The notes: a model not told the origin generated them from the letters alone. A DNA stretch of 64,000 nt from Synechococcus sp. 8F6 (GCF_002252665.1 NZ_NQKZ01000004.1:1-64000), one strand, 5' to 3'; counted from the first letter of the stretch, positions 19,382 to 29,128 are shown. Program-made: numbers and translations.

Positions 19382-20664
19382 TCTGGACCGTTCTGCGCCG
19401 GAGGGTCACTCCCCAGCAGATGGCCTACCAAATAGAGGGAGCCCGCCACGATCAGCCGCGGGGCTGCTGCGGCTGTCGCTGCGGCTGTTAGGGCGCTGGT
19501 GAGATCCGGCGCCGTCTCCAGCTGATCCACCAGCGCCGCTCCTCGGTCGGTGTGGGCGGCGAGGGCGCTGCTGAGGCTGGTGGCGCTCCAGCTGGCGTGG
19601 CCCGGCACCGGCACAATCCAGGCGCGGTCGTGGGGGGCCAGCAGCGCCTCGACGATGGCCGGCCCCTGCTTGTTGGCCAGCATCCCCAGCACCCAGTGGC
19701 GGGGGCCGGCGGCCAGGCCGTGGCGCTGCGGGTGGGCATCCAGCTCGCTGCGCAGGGCGCGGGCGGCGGGCAGGTTGTGGGCTCCGTCGAGCAGCAGGGG
19801 CTGGCCTCGCCAAATCAGCTGTTGCAGCCGGCCGGGCCAGCGGGCCGCCGCAAACCCCTGACGGATATCGGACTCGCTGATCGGCCAGCCCCGCTCCACC
19901 AGGGCCCGCAGCATCCCCAGGGCTACGGCACCGTTGCTCGCCTGCACGGCCCCTGGCAGCCCGAGGGGCCAACGCTCCAGATCGAGTGGCTCCAGCCAGC
20001 GCAGCTCGGCCCCCACCGCCTCGGCCCGGGCGTTCAACACCGCGGCCACCTCCGGGCTCTGGGGCGCGCTGACGGCCACGGCACCCGGCTGGAGCACGCC
20101 CGCTTTTTCGGCGGCAATGTTGGCTGAATCCGGCCCCAGAATCTCGGCGTGGTCGAGCCCCACCGAGGCAAAGCCGATCACGGGCCGGTGGGGATGGCAG
20201 GTGGTGGCATCGAGCCGGCCCCCCAGTCCCACCTCCAGCACCACCAGCTCCAGCTCAGCTTCCGCGAAGGCCAGAAAGGCCGCGGCGGTGACCAGCTCAA
20301 ACGGCGTGAGCTGGTGGCGTTGGGCGACCGGCGTGGCGGTTTGCAGGTGGCGGCGCAGGGCTGGCGTGGCGATCGGGGTGTCGCCCAGCCGGATGCGCTC
20401 GGTCCAGCTCACCAGGTGGGGCGAGGTGTAGAGGCCGGCGCGGATGCCGGCGGCCAGCAGCGCCTGGTGCACGAGGGTGCAGATCGAGCCCTTGCCGTTG
20501 GTGCCGGCCACCTGCACGGCGGCGAAGCGACGCTCGGGATGGCCCAGCTCGGCCAGGGCGGCCTGCAGGCGATCGAGCCCCAGGTCGACGCCGCGGCGGC
20601 TGAAGGGCTCGATCAGGTCGGCGAAGCTGTCGGGCTCAGCGGCCAAGGCTGTTTTAGCAACCAA
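19378..20664 (-). CDS. folC: folylpolyglutamate / dihydrofolate synthase
   Basis: FolC adds glutamate to folates and, in the bifunctional form, to dihydropteroate. The P-loop is VQVAGTNGKGSICTLVHQAL, followed by AGLYTSPHLVSWTERIRLG, LTPFELVTAAAFLAFAEA, VLEVGLGGRLDATTC, and the C-terminal Mur-ligase domain with LLLDGAHNLPAARALRSEL. Length (428) is normal. The gene lies 3' of argD with an 11-base overlap and its stop meets the start of the pentapeptide gene, so all three are probably one transcript. Confidence 0.94.
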   Translation of the reverse strand: MVAKTALAAEPDSFADLIEPFSRRGVDLGLDRLQAALAELGHPERRFAAVQVAGTNGKGSICTLVHQALLAAGIRAGLYTSPHLVSWTERIRLGDTPIATPALRRHLQTATPVAQRHQLTPFELVTAAAFLAFAEAELELVVLEVGLGGRLDATTCHPHRPVIGFASVGLDHAEILGPDSANIAAEKAGVLQPGAVAVSAPQSPEVAAVLNARAEAVGAELRWLEPLDLERWPLGLPGAVQASNGAVALGMLRALVERGWPISESDIRQGFAAARWPGRLQQLIWRGQPLLLDGAHNLPAARALRSELDAHPQRHGLAAGPRHWVLGMLANKQGPAIVEALLAPHDRAWIVPVPGHASWSATSLSSALAAHTDRGAALVDQLETAPDLTSALTAAATAAAAPRLIVAGSLYLVGHLLGSDPPAQNGPE

Positions 20665-21865
20665 GGCTGGTGAGGGCCCGCTCGAGGCGATCCACCGCCA
20701 GGCGCAGGTGGCGGGGCTGGATCACCAGCGGCGGCACGAAGCGCACCACTTGGGGTCCGGCGGGGACCAGCAGCAGGCCCTGCTCCATCGCGGCCATGAC
20801 GATTTCGGGGGCGCTCGGGGCCTCGGCACGCAGCACCAGGCCCTGCAGCAGCCCCCAGCCGCGCACCCCCTCCAGCAGGGTGGGGTGGCGGCTTACCAGC
20901 TCGGCCAGCAGCTCCTGCAGCAGTTCTCCCATCCGCTGCACGTGGCTGACCAGCTTGCGGCGCTCGAGTTCAGCCAGCACCGTGAGGCCGGCCCGGCAGG
21001 CGAAGGGGTTGCCGCCGAAGGTGCTGGCGTGCTCGCCGGGGCGGAAGTGATCTGCCTTCGCCTTCACCGCTAGGGCGCCGATCGGGATGCCGCCGCCCAG
21101 CCCCTTGGCCAGGGTGATCGCATCGGGCTCCACGCCCAGCTGCTCGTAGCCCCAGAGCTGGCCGCTGCGGCCGACGCCGATCTGCACCTCGTCGAAGATC
21201 AGCAGGATGTTGTGGGCGTCGCAGAGCTCCCGCACCCGCTGGAAGAAGGCGCGGTTGCCCGGGTGCACACCGCCCTCGCCCTGGATCGGCTCCAGCAGCA
21301 CGGCCGCCACCCGCGGACCCTGCGCCTCGCTGCTGGCCAGCAGGGTTTCAAAGGCGGCGGTGTCGTTGTAGGGGAAGTAGCGGAAGCCCTGCACCATCGG
21401 CTCAAAGCCCTGGTGGTATTTGGGCTGGCCGGTGGCGGTGACGGCCGCCAGGGTGCGGCCGTGGAAACTGGCCTGGGCGGTAAGGATCAGGGGGCTGTGC
21501 TCGCCGCCGGGAATGCCGCCCGCGGTGTTGATGCCGCGGACCGTGTTGCCGTGCTTGCGCGCCAATTTGATGGCGGCCTCATTGGCCTCAGCGCCTGAGT
21601 TGCAGAAGAACACCCGATCCATGCAGCTGCTGTCGGTGATCGCCGCCGCCAGCTCCTCCTGCTCAGGAATGCGGTACAGATTGGACACATGCTGGAGCTT
21701 GCCCAGCTGCCGGCTCAGGGCCCGCTTCATCCGCCCGTCGCTGTGGCCGAGGGTGCAGACCGCGATGCCGGCCACGCAGTCGAGGTAGCGCTTGCCGCTG
21801 CTGTCCCACACCCACACACCCCGGCCCCGGGTGAGGCTGATCGGGAAGCGGGCATAGGTGTCCAT
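20654..21865 (-). CDS. argD: acetylornithine aminotransferase
   Basis: This PLP enzyme converts N-acetylglutamate semialdehyde to N-acetylornithine in arginine synthesis. Visible motifs are GVWVWDSSGKRYLDCVAGIA, CNSGAEANEAAIKLARK, the PLP aspartate in ILLIFDEVQIGVGRSG, the Schiff-base lysine in AITLAKGLGGGIPIGAL, and HASTFGGNPFACRAGL. I set the start at the ATG at 21863-21865 (MDTYARFPISL); the frame stays open further upstream only because it runs through the tRNA-Leu gene. Lys in TLAKGLGGG is intact, so the enzyme should be active. Confidence 0.95.
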   Translation of the reverse strand: MDTYARFPISLTRGRGVWVWDSSGKRYLDCVAGIAVCTLGHSDGRMKRALSRQLGKLQHVSNLYRIPEQEELAAAITDSSCMDRVFFCNSGAEANEAAIKLARKHGNTVRGINTAGGIPGGEHSPLILTAQASFHGRTLAAVTATGQPKYHQGFEPMVQGFRYFPYNDTAAFETLLASSEAQGPRVAAVLLEPIQGEGGVHPGNRAFFQRVRELCDAHNILLIFDEVQIGVGRSGQLWGYEQLGVEPDAITLAKGLGGGIPIGALAVKAKADHFRPGEHASTFGGNPFACRAGLTVLAELERRKLVSHVQRMGELLQELLAELVSRHPTLLEGVRGWGLLQGLVLRAEAPSAPEIVMAAMEQGLLLVPAGPQVVRFVPPLVIQPRHLRLAVDRLERALTSLGC

Positions 21866-21891
21866 CACTGCTGATGTGGACACCGGCGAGA

Positions 21892-21973
21892 TGGGAGCGG
21901 TGGGACTCGAACCCACATGCCCGAAGGCGCTCGATTTTGAGTCGAGTCCGTCTACCAATTCCGGCACGCTCCC
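21892..21973 (-). tRNA. tRNA-Leu (CAA anticodon)
   Basis: A class II tRNA with acceptor GGGAGCG/CGCTCCC, D arm with AATTGGTAGACGG, anticodon stem CTCGA/TCGAG closing loop CTCAAAA (anticodon CAA), long variable arm GCC-TTCG-GGC, and T arm GTGGGTTCGAGTCCCAC. CCA is not encoded. It lies between murA and argD on the same strand, 26 bases before argD. Confidence 0.96.
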
Positions 21974-21985
21974 GCAGGTGAGAGT

Positions 21986-23353
21986 TTACGCGGCGATGCC
22001 GGTGCTGCTTGGCGCACCGCTGACGCGCTGGATGCAGGCGCCGGCCGCATTGAGTTTGGCTTCGAGGTTGGCGTAGCCGCGGTCGAGGAACTCCAGCCCC
22101 CGCACCGTGGTGATGCCTTCGGCGGCCAGGCCCGCCAGCACCATGGCGGCGGAGGCCCGCAGATCGGTGCCCTGCACCGGCGCACCGCTGAGCCGGGCCA
22201 CTCCTTCAACGAAGGCGGTGTTGCCCTGCATGCGAATGGCGGCCCCCATGCGCTGCAGCTCCGCCACGTGCTGCAGGCGGTTTTCGAAGATGTTCTCGGT
22301 GATCACGCTGGTGCCCTGGGCCGTGGCCAGCAGGCTCATGAATGGCGCCTGCAGGTCGGTGGGAAAGCCGGGGAAGGGTTGGGTGCGCAGGTCAACAGCA
22401 TTGATGTGATCGGCTTTGAGGGTGAGGCCGATGCCGTCGTGCTCCAGGGTGCAGCCCGCCTCCTCCAGCTTGGTGAGCACCGCGCCGAGGTGGTCGGGGA
22501 TGATGGGGGCGATCCGCAGGTGGGAGCGGGTGATGGCGGCGGCCAGCAGGAAGGTGCCGGCTTCGATGCGATCGGGGATCACGGCGTAGTCGGCGCCGTG
22601 GAGACGCTCGACGCCCACGATCGTGATGGTGGGCGTGCCAGCGCCGCGCACCTTGGCGCCCATGGCGATCAGCAGCCCGGCCAGATCCACCACCTCCGGC
22701 TCCAGGGCGGCGTTGTCGATCACCGTCTCGCCATCGGCGAGCACGGCGGCCATCATCAACGTCTCGGTCGCGCCGACGCTGGGGCAGTCCATGTGGATGC
22801 GGCCGCCGGTGAGGCGATGCCCACGACCTGGCACGACGGCGGTGACCACCCCGTGCTCAATCGTCACCTGAGCACCGAGGGCCTTCAGCCCCTTGACATG
22901 CTCCACCACGGGCCGGGTGCCGATCTGGCAGCCACCGGGCAGGGGCACCTTGGCCATGCCCATCCGGGCCAGCAGCGGCCCGATGCAGAAGAAGCTGGCC
23001 CGCAGGCTATTCACCAGCTCGTAGGGCGCCGTGGAGTTGTTGATGGCGTCGCCATTGAGCTCGAGGCAGTCGCTCTGGCGCAACACCTGGCCCCCGAGGC
23101 TGCCGAGCATCTCGGCCATGGCGGAGATGTCAGTGAGGGGCGGCACATTGCGCAGCCGGATCGTGTCGCGGCTGAGCAGGCAGGCCGCCATCAGCACCAG
23201 GGCTGAGTTCTTGGCACCACTCACCTGCAGCTCCCCAGACAGCTTGCGGCCACCAGAGATTTCCAGCTGGGGGCTGAAAACCACCTGAGACTGAAAGTTG
23301 GACTGGACAGCGATCAAACCCATGGAGCGACTGCCCAGCTCTTGCCGACGCAT
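21986..23353 (-). CDS. murA: UDP-N-acetylglucosamine 1-carboxyvinyltransferase
   Basis: MurA transfers enolpyruvate to UDP-GlcNAc, the first committed step of peptidoglycan synthesis. The [14 protein letters not shown] segment contains the UDP-GlcNAc-binding Lys-Asn. The flexible loop has the active-site cysteine in [19 protein letters not shown]. Other conserved parts are [20 protein letters not shown] and [18 protein letters not shown]. The first 10-25 residues are poorly conserved; the ATG at 23321-23323 (MGLIAVQS) is an equally likely start. It is followed 12 bases later by tRNA-Leu(CAA). Confidence 0.95.
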   Translation of the reverse strand: MRRQELGSRSMGLIAVQSNFQSQVVFSPQLEISGGRKLSGELQVSGAKNSALVLMAACLLSRDTIRLRNVPPLTDISAMAEMLGSLGGQVLRQSDCLELNGDAINNSTAPYELVNSLRASFFCIGPLLARMGMAKVPLPGGCQIGTRPVVEHVKGLKALGAQVTIEHGVVTAVVPGRGHRLTGGRIHMDCPSVGATETLMMAAVLADGETVIDNAALEPEVVDLAGLLIAMGAKVRGAGTPTITIVGVERLHGADYAVIPDRIEAGTFLLAAAITRSHLRIAPIIPDHLGAVLTKLEEAGCTLEHDGIGLTLKADHINAVDLRTQPFPGFPTDLQAPFMSLLATAQGTSVITENIFENRLQHVAELQRMGAAIRMQGNTAFVEGVARLSGAPVQGTDLRASAAMVLAGLAAEGITTVRGLEFLDRGYANLEAKLNAAGACIQRVSGAPSSTGIAA

Positions 23354-23464
23354 CTTGACAACAAATGATGAGACCGTCTAGACAGCCGCCGACCAAACTG
23401 GCTTGAACGGCCGGGGAGGACCCTCGATGGCGTATGTTTTCCCAGTCGCTGCGGCGGCGGCCAC

Positions 23465-23548
23465 GCGGATGTGGCGGAATTGGTAGACGCGCTAGTTTCA
23501 GGTACTAGTGGCAGCAATGTCGTGGGAGTTCAAGTCTCCCCATCCGCA
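23465..23548 (+). tRNA. tRNA-Leu (CAG anticodon)
   Basis: A class II tRNA with acceptor GCGGATG/CATCCGC, D arm with AATTGGTAGACGC, anticodon stem CTAGT/ACTAG closing loop TTCAGGT (anticodon CAG), a variable arm of GGCAGCAATGTC type, and T arm GTGGGAGTTCAAGTCTCCCC with slight mispairing. CCA is not encoded. A run of six T follows at once and the next protein gene begins 8 bases after the tRNA. Confidence 0.95.
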
Positions 23549-23555
23549 CTTTTTT

Positions 23556-23804
23556 ATGATTGTCCTCAAGATCACCAATGCCTCTGAGGTGATGGCCTCG
23601 AAGCTCGGCAAGTTTCTTGAGAGTCTCACTCCCGATGCTCTCGATCAGTCGACCATCGAGGACATTGTTTTGAAAAAGCTGGTTGAAAACCTCCAGGCCG
23701 AAGGTCTCAAAGGCGAGGTGGCTTCGGTGCGAGGTCTCGAGATGGAGGAGAAGGAGCTGGTGATGCACGATGGCCTGCGCGTCCGGCGCCACCACACCTT
23801 CTGA
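23556..23804 (+). CDS. small cyanobacterial protein of unknown function
   Basis: An 82-residue soluble protein, MIVLKITNASEVMASKLGKF at the start, is mostly helical and charged with a middle helix (IEDIVLKKLVENLQAEGLKG) and an end strand pair (EEKELVMHDGLRVRRHH). Start chosen at the ATG at 23556-23558, 8 bases after tRNA-Leu; a longer frame runs back through the tRNA and is artificial. I recall similar small proteins in picocyanobacteria but cannot name a family. Its end overlaps the next gene by up to 35 bases. Confidence 0.65.
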   Translation: MIVLKITNASEVMASKLGKFLESLTPDALDQSTIEDIVLKKLVENLQAEGLKGEVASVRGLEMEEKELVMHDGLRVRRHHTF

Positions 23805-24639
23805 CGTGGTTCCCAGCCCTGGGCTGTGCCTCGCTGAGACGATCACCAGCCGCCGCAATCCACTGGTCAAGCGGCTGCGGTTGCTCCACGACGCCCGCGG
23901 TCGGCGTCAGGAGGGGTTGTTGCTGCTGGAGGGCACCCACCTGCTGCAGGAGGTGCTGCGGTTGCAGCTCCAGCCGTGCGATCTGCTGGCCACGGCTGCC
24001 TGGCTCGCCGACCACGGTGCCCAGGTGGCGGCCCTGCCGCCCGGCTGCATCTGCCGCGAGGTGAGCCAGGAGGTGCTGGAGGCGGTGGCCACCACCCAGC
24101 ATCCCGATGGCGTTGTGTTGACCGTGGCTCCGCCCGCTCCCGCGCCGGCGGCTGCGGCTCCAGCTCCCTTCGTGCTGGCCCTCGATGGCTTGCAGGATCC
24201 GGGCAACCTCGGCACGTTGATGCGCACCGCCCTGGCGGCTGGGGTGGAGAGCTTGTGGATGGCCGATGGGGCCGACCCTTTCCAGCCCAAGGTGCTGCGT
24301 GCCTCGGCCGGTGCAGCCCTGGCCCTGCCGCTGTGGCGCGAGAGCCGGGCGGATCTGGCGGGGCGGCTGGCGGCGGCCGCGGCGGCGGGATCCCAGGTGG
24401 TGGTGGCCGTTCGGCCGGGGGCCGGGCCGGTGGCGCCGCTGCCCTACTGGCAGCTCGACTGGACTCGCCCCACGGTGTTGTTGCTCGGCAGCGAGGGGGG
24501 CGGCGTGTCGCCCCAGCTGGAAGCCCTGGCCAACCAGCGGGTCACGATCCCCCACAGCGCGGTGGTGGAGTCGCTGAATGTGGCGGTGGCGGCGGCCCCC
24601 CTGCTGCTCGAGCGCCTGCGGCAGCGCGTCGGAGCCTGA
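23770..24639 (+). CDS. TrmH/SpoU family RNA 2'-O-methyltransferase
   Basis: The protein has an N-terminal substrate-binding domain (ITSRRNPLVKRLRLLHDARG; GLLLLEGTHLLQEVL) and a C-terminal SPOUT knot methyltransferase: motif 1 LALDGLQDPGNLGTLMRTAL, motif 2 VLLLGSEGGGVSPQLEALAN and motif 3 VTIPHSAVVESLNVAVAAAP. It methylates ribose 2'-OH in rRNA or tRNA; the target is not known. The ATG at 23770 overlaps the previous gene; a GTG at 23806 just after that gene's stop is an alternative start. A 15-residue Ala/Pro linker separates the domains. Confidence 0.9.
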   Translation: MACASGATTPSDVVPSPGLCLAETITSRRNPLVKRLRLLHDARGRRQEGLLLLEGTHLLQEVLRLQLQPCDLLATAAWLADHGAQVAALPPGCICREVSQEVLEAVATTQHPDGVVLTVAPPAPAPAAAAPAPFVLALDGLQDPGNLGTLMRTALAAGVESLWMADGADPFQPKVLRASAGAALALPLWRESRADLAGRLAAAAAAGSQVVVAVRPGAGPVAPLPYWQLDWTRPTVLLLGSEGGGVSPQLEALANQRVTIPHSAVVESLNVAVAAAPLLLERLRQRVGA

Positions 24640-24677
24640 CGGGGGAGAATGCCTGCCAACAACTGCACGGCTGCCCG

Positions 24678-26168
24678 GTGAGCGACGCCCCCCTCCACGG
24701 ATCGCGTTTTGATGGCTCGAGCTTCGATTACGACGTAATTGTTGTCGGCGCCGGTTACGGCGGCTTTGACGCGGCCAAGCACGCCGCGGAGCACGGGCTG
24801 AAGGTGGCGATCGTGGAATCGCGCGATATGGGCGGCACCTGCGTGAACCGCGGCTGCGTGCCCTCCAAGGCCCTGCTGGCCGCCAGCGGCCGGGTGCGGG
24901 AGCTGGCCGACGCCGAGCACCTGGCCGGCTTCGGCATCCACGCCGCCCCGGTGCGCTTTGAGCGCCAGAAGATCGCTGACCATGCCAACCAGCTGGTGGC
25001 CACGATCCGCACCAACCTCACCAAAACTCTCGAGCGCGCCGGCGCCACGATCCTGCGGGGCAGCGGCCGGCTGGCGGGCCACCAGCAGGTGACCGTGCGT
25101 GAGAGTGGCAGTGGCGTGGAGCGCACCTACAGCGCCCGCGACGTGATCCTCGCCACCGGCTCGGAGCCCTTCGTGCCCCGCGGCATTGAAACCGACGGCC
25201 GCACCGTGTTCACCAGCGACGAGGCCGTGAGCCTGGAGTGGCTGCCCCGTTGGCTGGCGATCATCGGCAGCGGCTACATCGGCCTGGAATTTGCCGATGT
25301 GTACACGGCCCTGGGCTGTGAAGTGACGATGATCGAGGCCCTGGATCGGGTGATGCCCACCTTCGATCCCGACATCGCCAAATTGGCCGCCCGCAAGCTG
25401 ATCGATGGCCGCGACATCGATGCCCGCGCTGGCCTGCTGGCCCGCAAGGTGACGCCGGGCTGCCCGGTGAAAATCGAGCTGGCCGACATGGCCACCAAGG
25501 AGCTGGTGGAAACCCTGGAGGTGGATGCGGTGCTGGTGGCCACCGGCCGGGTGCCGAGCAGCGCCGCGCTCAACCTGGCGGCGGTGGGGGTGGACACCGA
25601 GCGCGGCTTCATCCCGGTGGACGATCACATGCGGGTGCTGGCGGGCGGCGAGCCCGTGCCGCACCTGTGGGCCGTGGGTGATGTGACCGGCAAGATGATG
25701 CTGGCCCACACCGCTGCGGCCCAGGGCACCGTGGCGATCGACAACATCCTGGGTCACCCCCGCCCGATCGACTACCGCTCGATTCCGGCGGCCACCTTCA
25801 CCCATCCGGAGATCAGCTCGGTGGGCCTGAGCGAGGCCGATGCCAAAGCGCTGGCGGCCAAGGACGGCTTTGAGCTGGGGGTGGTGCGCAGCTACTTCAA
25901 GGCCAATTCCAAGGCCCTGGCCGAGCTGGAGAGCGATGGCCTGATGAAGCTGCTGTTCAACAAGAGCACCGGTGAGGTGCTCGGCGCCCACATCTACGGC
26001 CTGCATGCGGCGGATCTGATCCAGGAGATCGCCAACGCCGTGGCGCGCCGCCAGAGCGTCACCCAGCTCGCCAATGAAGTGCACACCCACCCCACCCTCA
26101 GTGAGGTGGTGGAAGTGGCCTACAAGCAGGCCGCTGCTGCACTGGCTCCCGTCGCGGTGGGTGGCTGA
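24678..26168 (+). CDS. lpd: dihydrolipoamide dehydrogenase
   Basis: The 496-residue flavoprotein reoxidises dihydrolipoamide of the pyruvate dehydrogenase complex (and possibly glycine cleavage) with NAD+. FAD-binding [21 protein letters not shown] is followed by the redox-active disulfide in [19 protein letters not shown], the NAD-binding [40 protein letters not shown], and the C-terminal catalytic histidine in [16 protein letters not shown]. The GTG at 24678 is the chosen start. The stop lies one base before the trpC ATG, so lpd and trpC share a transcript. Confidence 0.95.
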   Translation: MSDAPLHGSRFDGSSFDYDVIVVGAGYGGFDAAKHAAEHGLKVAIVESRDMGGTCVNRGCVPSKALLAASGRVRELADAEHLAGFGIHAAPVRFERQKIADHANQLVATIRTNLTKTLERAGATILRGSGRLAGHQQVTVRESGSGVERTYSARDVILATGSEPFVPRGIETDGRTVFTSDEAVSLEWLPRWLAIIGSGYIGLEFADVYTALGCEVTMIEALDRVMPTFDPDIAKLAARKLIDGRDIDARAGLLARKVTPGCPVKIELADMATKELVETLEVDAVLVATGRVPSSAALNLAAVGVDTERGFIPVDDHMRVLAGGEPVPHLWAVGDVTGKMMLAHTAAAQGTVAIDNILGHPRPIDYRSIPAATFTHPEISSVGLSEADAKALAAKDGFELGVVRSYFKANSKALAELESDGLMKLLFNKSTGEVLGAHIYGLHAADLIQEIANAVARRQSVTQLANEVHTHPTLSEVVEVAYKQAAAALAPVAVGG

Positions 26169-26169
26169 G

Positions 26170-27054
26170 ATGGAGTTCCGTCGCCGGCCCCCGAATCCCA
26201 AGGTGAAGGTGGCCTTCCTCGAATACGCCATCCGCCATGAGGAGGGTGAACCGCGCCACATTCTTGAGAAGATCGTTTGGGAGAAGGACCGGGAAGTGGC
26301 CTCCGCCCGCGAGCGGGTGCCCCTGGAGAAGCTCAAGCAGCAGGTGGCCGAGCTGCCAGCGCCCCGCGATTTTCTGGCGGCCCTGCGGGCCAGCTGCCGC
26401 AAGCCGGCGGTGATCGCCGAGGTGAAGAAGGCCAGCCCCAGCAAGGGGGTGATCCGCGAGGATTTTGATCCGGAGGCCATCGCCAGGGGCTATGCCGCCG
26501 GTGGTGCCAGCTGCCTGTCGGTGCTCACCGATAAACAGTTTTTTCAGGGGGGCTTTGAGGTGCTGGTGCAGGTGCGCCAGGTGGTGGAGTTGCCCCTGCT
26601 CTGCAAGGACTTCATCCTCAGCCCCTATCAGCTGTATCAGGCCCGGGCCGCCGGCGCCGATGCCGCCCTGCTGATCGCGGCGATCCTCACCGATGTGGAC
26701 ATGGCCTACCTGCTCAAGGTGGCCAAGGCCCTGGGTCTGACGGTGCTGGTGGAGGTGCACGATGCCGAGGAGCTGGAGCGGGTGCTAGCCCTCGATGGGG
26801 TGCAGCTGATTGGCATCAACAACCGCGATCTGGCCACCTTCCACACCGATCTGGCCACCACCGAGCGGCTCACCGCCACCTACGGCGAGCAGATCTGTGC
26901 CAAGGGCTGCCTGCTGGTGAGCGAGTCGGGGCTGGTCACGCGTGACGACCTCGATCGGGTGCAGGGCGCCGGCGCCGATGCGGTGCTGGTGGGCGAATCC
27001 CTGATGCGCCAGGCCGATGTGACGGCTGCTCTTGAGGCACTGATTGGGGGGTAG
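26170..27054 (+). CDS. trpC: indole-3-glycerol phosphate synthase
   Basis: TrpC closes the indole ring in tryptophan synthesis. The barrel motifs are clear: [20 protein letters not shown] (catalytic Lys), [70 protein letters not shown] and [14 protein letters not shown] with [13 protein letters not shown]. About 50 residues precede the catalytic core ([20 protein letters not shown]), a cyanobacterial extension. It immediately follows lpd. Confidence 0.96.
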   Translation: MEFRRRPPNPKVKVAFLEYAIRHEEGEPRHILEKIVWEKDREVASARERVPLEKLKQQVAELPAPRDFLAALRASCRKPAVIAEVKKASPSKGVIREDFDPEAIARGYAAGGASCLSVLTDKQFFQGGFEVLVQVRQVVELPLLCKDFILSPYQLYQARAAGADAALLIAAILTDVDMAYLLKVAKALGLTVLVEVHDAEELERVLALDGVQLIGINNRDLATFHTDLATTERLTATYGEQICAKGCLLVSESGLVTRDDLDRVQGAGADAVLVGESLMRQADVTAALEALIGG

Positions 27055-27058
27055 GACG

Positions 27059-27423
27059 GTGGCTAATCGCGCTGCTGACTGGCTGAGCCAGGCGAACCAG
27101 GACCTGGCCATGGCGCTGGTGAGTGCCGGTCATGGGCACCATGAGTGGGCCTGTTTTGCCGCCCATCAGGCTGTTGAGAAAGCCCTGAAGGGTCTGCATC
27201 TCTCGCATGGTCAGCAGGCCTGGGGCCATGGCCTGGGCCGGTAGCGGGTCTACCCGAGTTGGTGGAGCGGCTGCGCATTCTCGATGCGCTCTACATCCCC
27301 ACGCGCTATCCCGATAGTCTTCCCGATGGGGCCCCGAGTGATCACTTCGGCCACCTGCAAAGTCGCGATGCCCTCAGCCATGCCCGTGCGCTCGTTGACG
27401 CAATCGCTGCTCAGATGGCCTGA
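27059..27423 (+). pseudogene. HEPN-domain protein, frameshifted
   Basis: The frame from GTG at 27059 gives a typical HEPN start (AADWLSQANQDLAMALVSAG, then HEWACFAAHQAVEKALKGLH) but stops at 27242-27244 right after AWGHGLGR. The missing C-terminal half continues in another frame from about 27244 to the stop at 27421: GLPELVERLRILDALYIPTR, YPDSLPDGAPSDHFG, SRDALSHARALVDAIAAQMA. One small indel near 27235-27245 explains this. HEPN proteins pair with the MNT protein that follows, as toxin and antitoxin. Either the toxin is inactivated or the read has an error at this place. Confidence 0.85.
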
Positions 27424-27772
27424 GCCCCGGGTTGTGCTCGAGGCAGTGGAGCGTTGGGCAGCTCAGCAGGCCTGCAGCAATCCGACCCAGCAGAAGGTGG
27501 GCGTGTACGGCAGCTATGGGCGGGGTGATGCCGGCGTGGGCAGCGACCTGGATCTGCTGCTGGTGGATCAAGCGGCTACGGGCCCGCAGACGCTGCGCTA
27601 CCGCCAGTGGCCCTTTGAGCAGTTGCCCCTGAGCTGCGATGCCCTGGTGCTCACCACTGCGGAGCTGGAGCAGTTGCTGGCCTCTTCTGCTTGCGAAGAT
27701 TCAGCGAAGGCCGCCATGGCCTCGGCTCTGCAGCGGGATTGCCGCTGGGTCTGGACCCGCAGCACCCCATGA
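27380..27772 (+). CDS. MNT-type nucleotidyltransferase, partner of the HEPN gene
   Basis: The protein has the minimal nucleotidyltransferase signature in VGVYGSYGRGDAGVGSDLDL (G-S-x10-D-x-D), which binds Mg2+ and NTP. In HEPN-MNT modules the MNT partner neutralises the HEPN RNase, in characterised cases by adding AMP to it. The start at ATG 27380 overlaps the 3' end of the HEPN gene by 44 bases; longer and shorter (GTG at 27434) starts are possible. The frame is intact although the HEPN gene is broken. The last codons run into the rpsD terminator. Confidence 0.75.
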   Translation: MPVRSLTQSLLRWPEPRVVLEAVERWAAQQACSNPTQQKVGVYGSYGRGDAGVGSDLDLLLVDQAATGPQTLRYRQWPFEQLPLSCDALVLTTAELEQLLASSACEDSAKAAMASALQRDCRWVWTRSTP

Positions 27773-27797
27773 AAAAGCCCGGCTTTTGGGGCCGGGC
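27771..27797 (-). terminator. rho-independent terminator of rpsD
   Basis: On the minus strand, AGCCCGGC and GCCGGGCT form an 8-pair stem with a 7-base loop (CCCAAAA), followed by TTTTTC. It lies 39 bases beyond the rpsD stop and overlaps the stop codon of the convergent MNT gene. Confidence 0.88.
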
Positions 27798-27835
27798 TGA
27801 ATCGGTTGATGGACGTGGCGCGATGGCCGGCGCGA

Positions 27836-28444
27836 TCAGACCTTGCGGGAGTAAAATTCCACCACCAGCAGTTCGTTGATCTCGAGGGCGACCCACTCGC
27901 GTTCGCACTTGCTGATCACCTTGGCCACCTGCTTGTTCTTGTCGAGCTCGAGGTGGGGCGGGATGTTGGCCAAACCTGGGAATTCCAGGTTGCCTTCAGC
28001 CAATTTCTTGCTCTGCTTGCGCTCGCGGATGGCGACGACGTCGCCGGCCTTGCACTGGAAGCTGGGGATGTCCACAACGCGGCCGTTCACGGTCACGTGG
28101 CCATGGTTCACCAGCTGGCGGGCGCCGGGCACGGTGGGGCCGAAACCCAGGCGGAAGCAAATGTTGTCGAGGCGGTTCTCGAGCAGTTTCAGCAGGTTGG
28201 TTCCGGTGGAACCCTCCTGGGCGCGCGCTTTCTTCACGTAGCGCACGAGCTGTCGCTCGGAGATGCCGTAGTTGAAGCGAAGCTTCTGCTTCTCTTCGAG
28301 GCGGATGGCGTATTCGGAGCGCTTGCGACGGGCTTGGCCGTGCTGACCGGGGGGATAAGACCGCTTGGCGGACTTACGGGTGAGACCGGGAAGGTCTCCC
28401 AAGCGCCGCGTAATCCTCAGGCGAGGGCCGCGGTAGCGAGACAT
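27836..28444 (-). CDS. rpsD: 30S ribosomal protein S4
   Basis: S4 binds 16S rRNA early in 30S assembly. The 202-residue sequence starts [20 protein letters not shown] and contains an S4 RNA-binding domain ([40 protein letters not shown]). The ATG at 28442-28444 is set by the conserved start; the upstream open frame has a different composition. In cyanobacteria S4 is commonly a single-gene unit, and the terminator at 27771-27797 agrees. Confidence 0.97.
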   Translation of the reverse strand: MSRYRGPRLRITRRLGDLPGLTRKSAKRSYPPGQHGQARRKRSEYAIRLEEKQKLRFNYGISERQLVRYVKKARAQEGSTGTNLLKLLENRLDNICFRLGFGPTVPGARQLVNHGHVTVNGRVVDIPSFQCKAGDVVAIRERKQSKKLAEGNLEFPGLANIPPHLELDKNKQVAKVISKCEREWVALEINELLVVEFYSRKV

Positions 28445-28649
28445 GAAACGAGTTCGAAGGACGGAGGGAGCCGGGATGGCCCCATGGTGCTGCGGCATCG
28501 AGCATGCTGGGAGAGTCCCGCAGGCCTGAGCTTTGCCGCGCCAACGGTCGATCTTATCGGTTGGGCCGCACCAGCTCGGCTTGCAGCCCGAGCCGGGTCT
28601 CGCCTCGGTTGGTGCCGGCGCGGCTGGGCCGTTGGAGCGATGGCTGGCG

Positions 28650-28856
28650 ATGCTGTTGCTGGCTCTGATCGGCGTGTATCGCCAGTGGATCTCGCCGCTG
28701 CTGGGCCCCCGCTGCCGCTTCATCCCCAGCTGCAGCGCCTATGGCCTCGAGGCCATCAGCCGCCATGGCCCCTGGCGGGGCAGCTGGCTTACCCTGCGCA
28801 GGTTGCTGCGCTGCCACCCCTTCACCCCCTGCGGCTGCGATCCCGTTCCCGACTGA
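28650..28856 (+). CDS. yidD: membrane protein insertion efficiency factor YidD
   Basis: The 68-residue protein has the family pattern: an amphipathic or membrane helix ([20 protein letters not shown]), then [19 protein letters not shown] and [16 protein letters not shown] with conserved cysteines. YidD aids membrane insertion along with YidC. The ATG at 28650 fits family length; in-frame starts further upstream exist. It is linked to the next gene by a one-base stop/start overlap and is not next to yidC (35.2 kb), unlike in many bacteria. Confidence 0.92.
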   Translation: MLLLALIGVYRQWISPLLGPRCRFIPSCSAYGLEAISRHGPWRGSWLTLRRLLRCHPFTPCGCDPVPD

Positions 28857-29128
28857 TGCCCGCTCTGGTGTTGATGACCCGTCAGGGCTGCTGCCTGTGT
28901 GAGGGCCTGGCCGAGAAGTTGCGGGCCCTCGAGCCGCCCCTGGCGATCGAGCTGATCGATGTCGATGGCGATCCCGCTTTGCAGGCCCGCTTTGGCCTGG
29001 AGGTGCCGCTGTTGCTGCTGCGCTTGCCCGACGGGGAGCAGGTGCTGCCGCGGGTGCCACCACGGCTGGCCGGCACCAGCCTGCGGGTTTGGTTGCAGAA
29101 GCACGGCTTTTCGGATCAGGACGCTTAG
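28856..29128 (+). CDS. glutaredoxin-like (DUF836) protein
   Basis: A 90-residue thioredoxin-fold protein with the redox pair in LMTRQGCCLCEGLAEKLRAL (C-x2-C within CCLC), then IELIDVDGDPALQARFGLEV and a cis-Pro region VPLLLLRLPDG. Members of this family resemble glutaredoxins but lack the usual glutathione-binding residues and have few known roles. It shares one base with the yidD stop and lies 27 bases before murE. Confidence 0.82.
   Translation: MPALVLMTRQGCCLCEGLAEKLRALEPPLAIELIDVDGDPALQARFGLEVPLLLLRLPDGEQVLPRVPPRLAGTSLRVWLQKHGFSDQDA

Noticed and set aside
23508-23555. N-terminal extension of the 82-residue protein through tRNA-Leu
   Set aside because: The upstream in-frame codons are the 3' part of the tRNA gene; the ATG at 23556 is the natural start.
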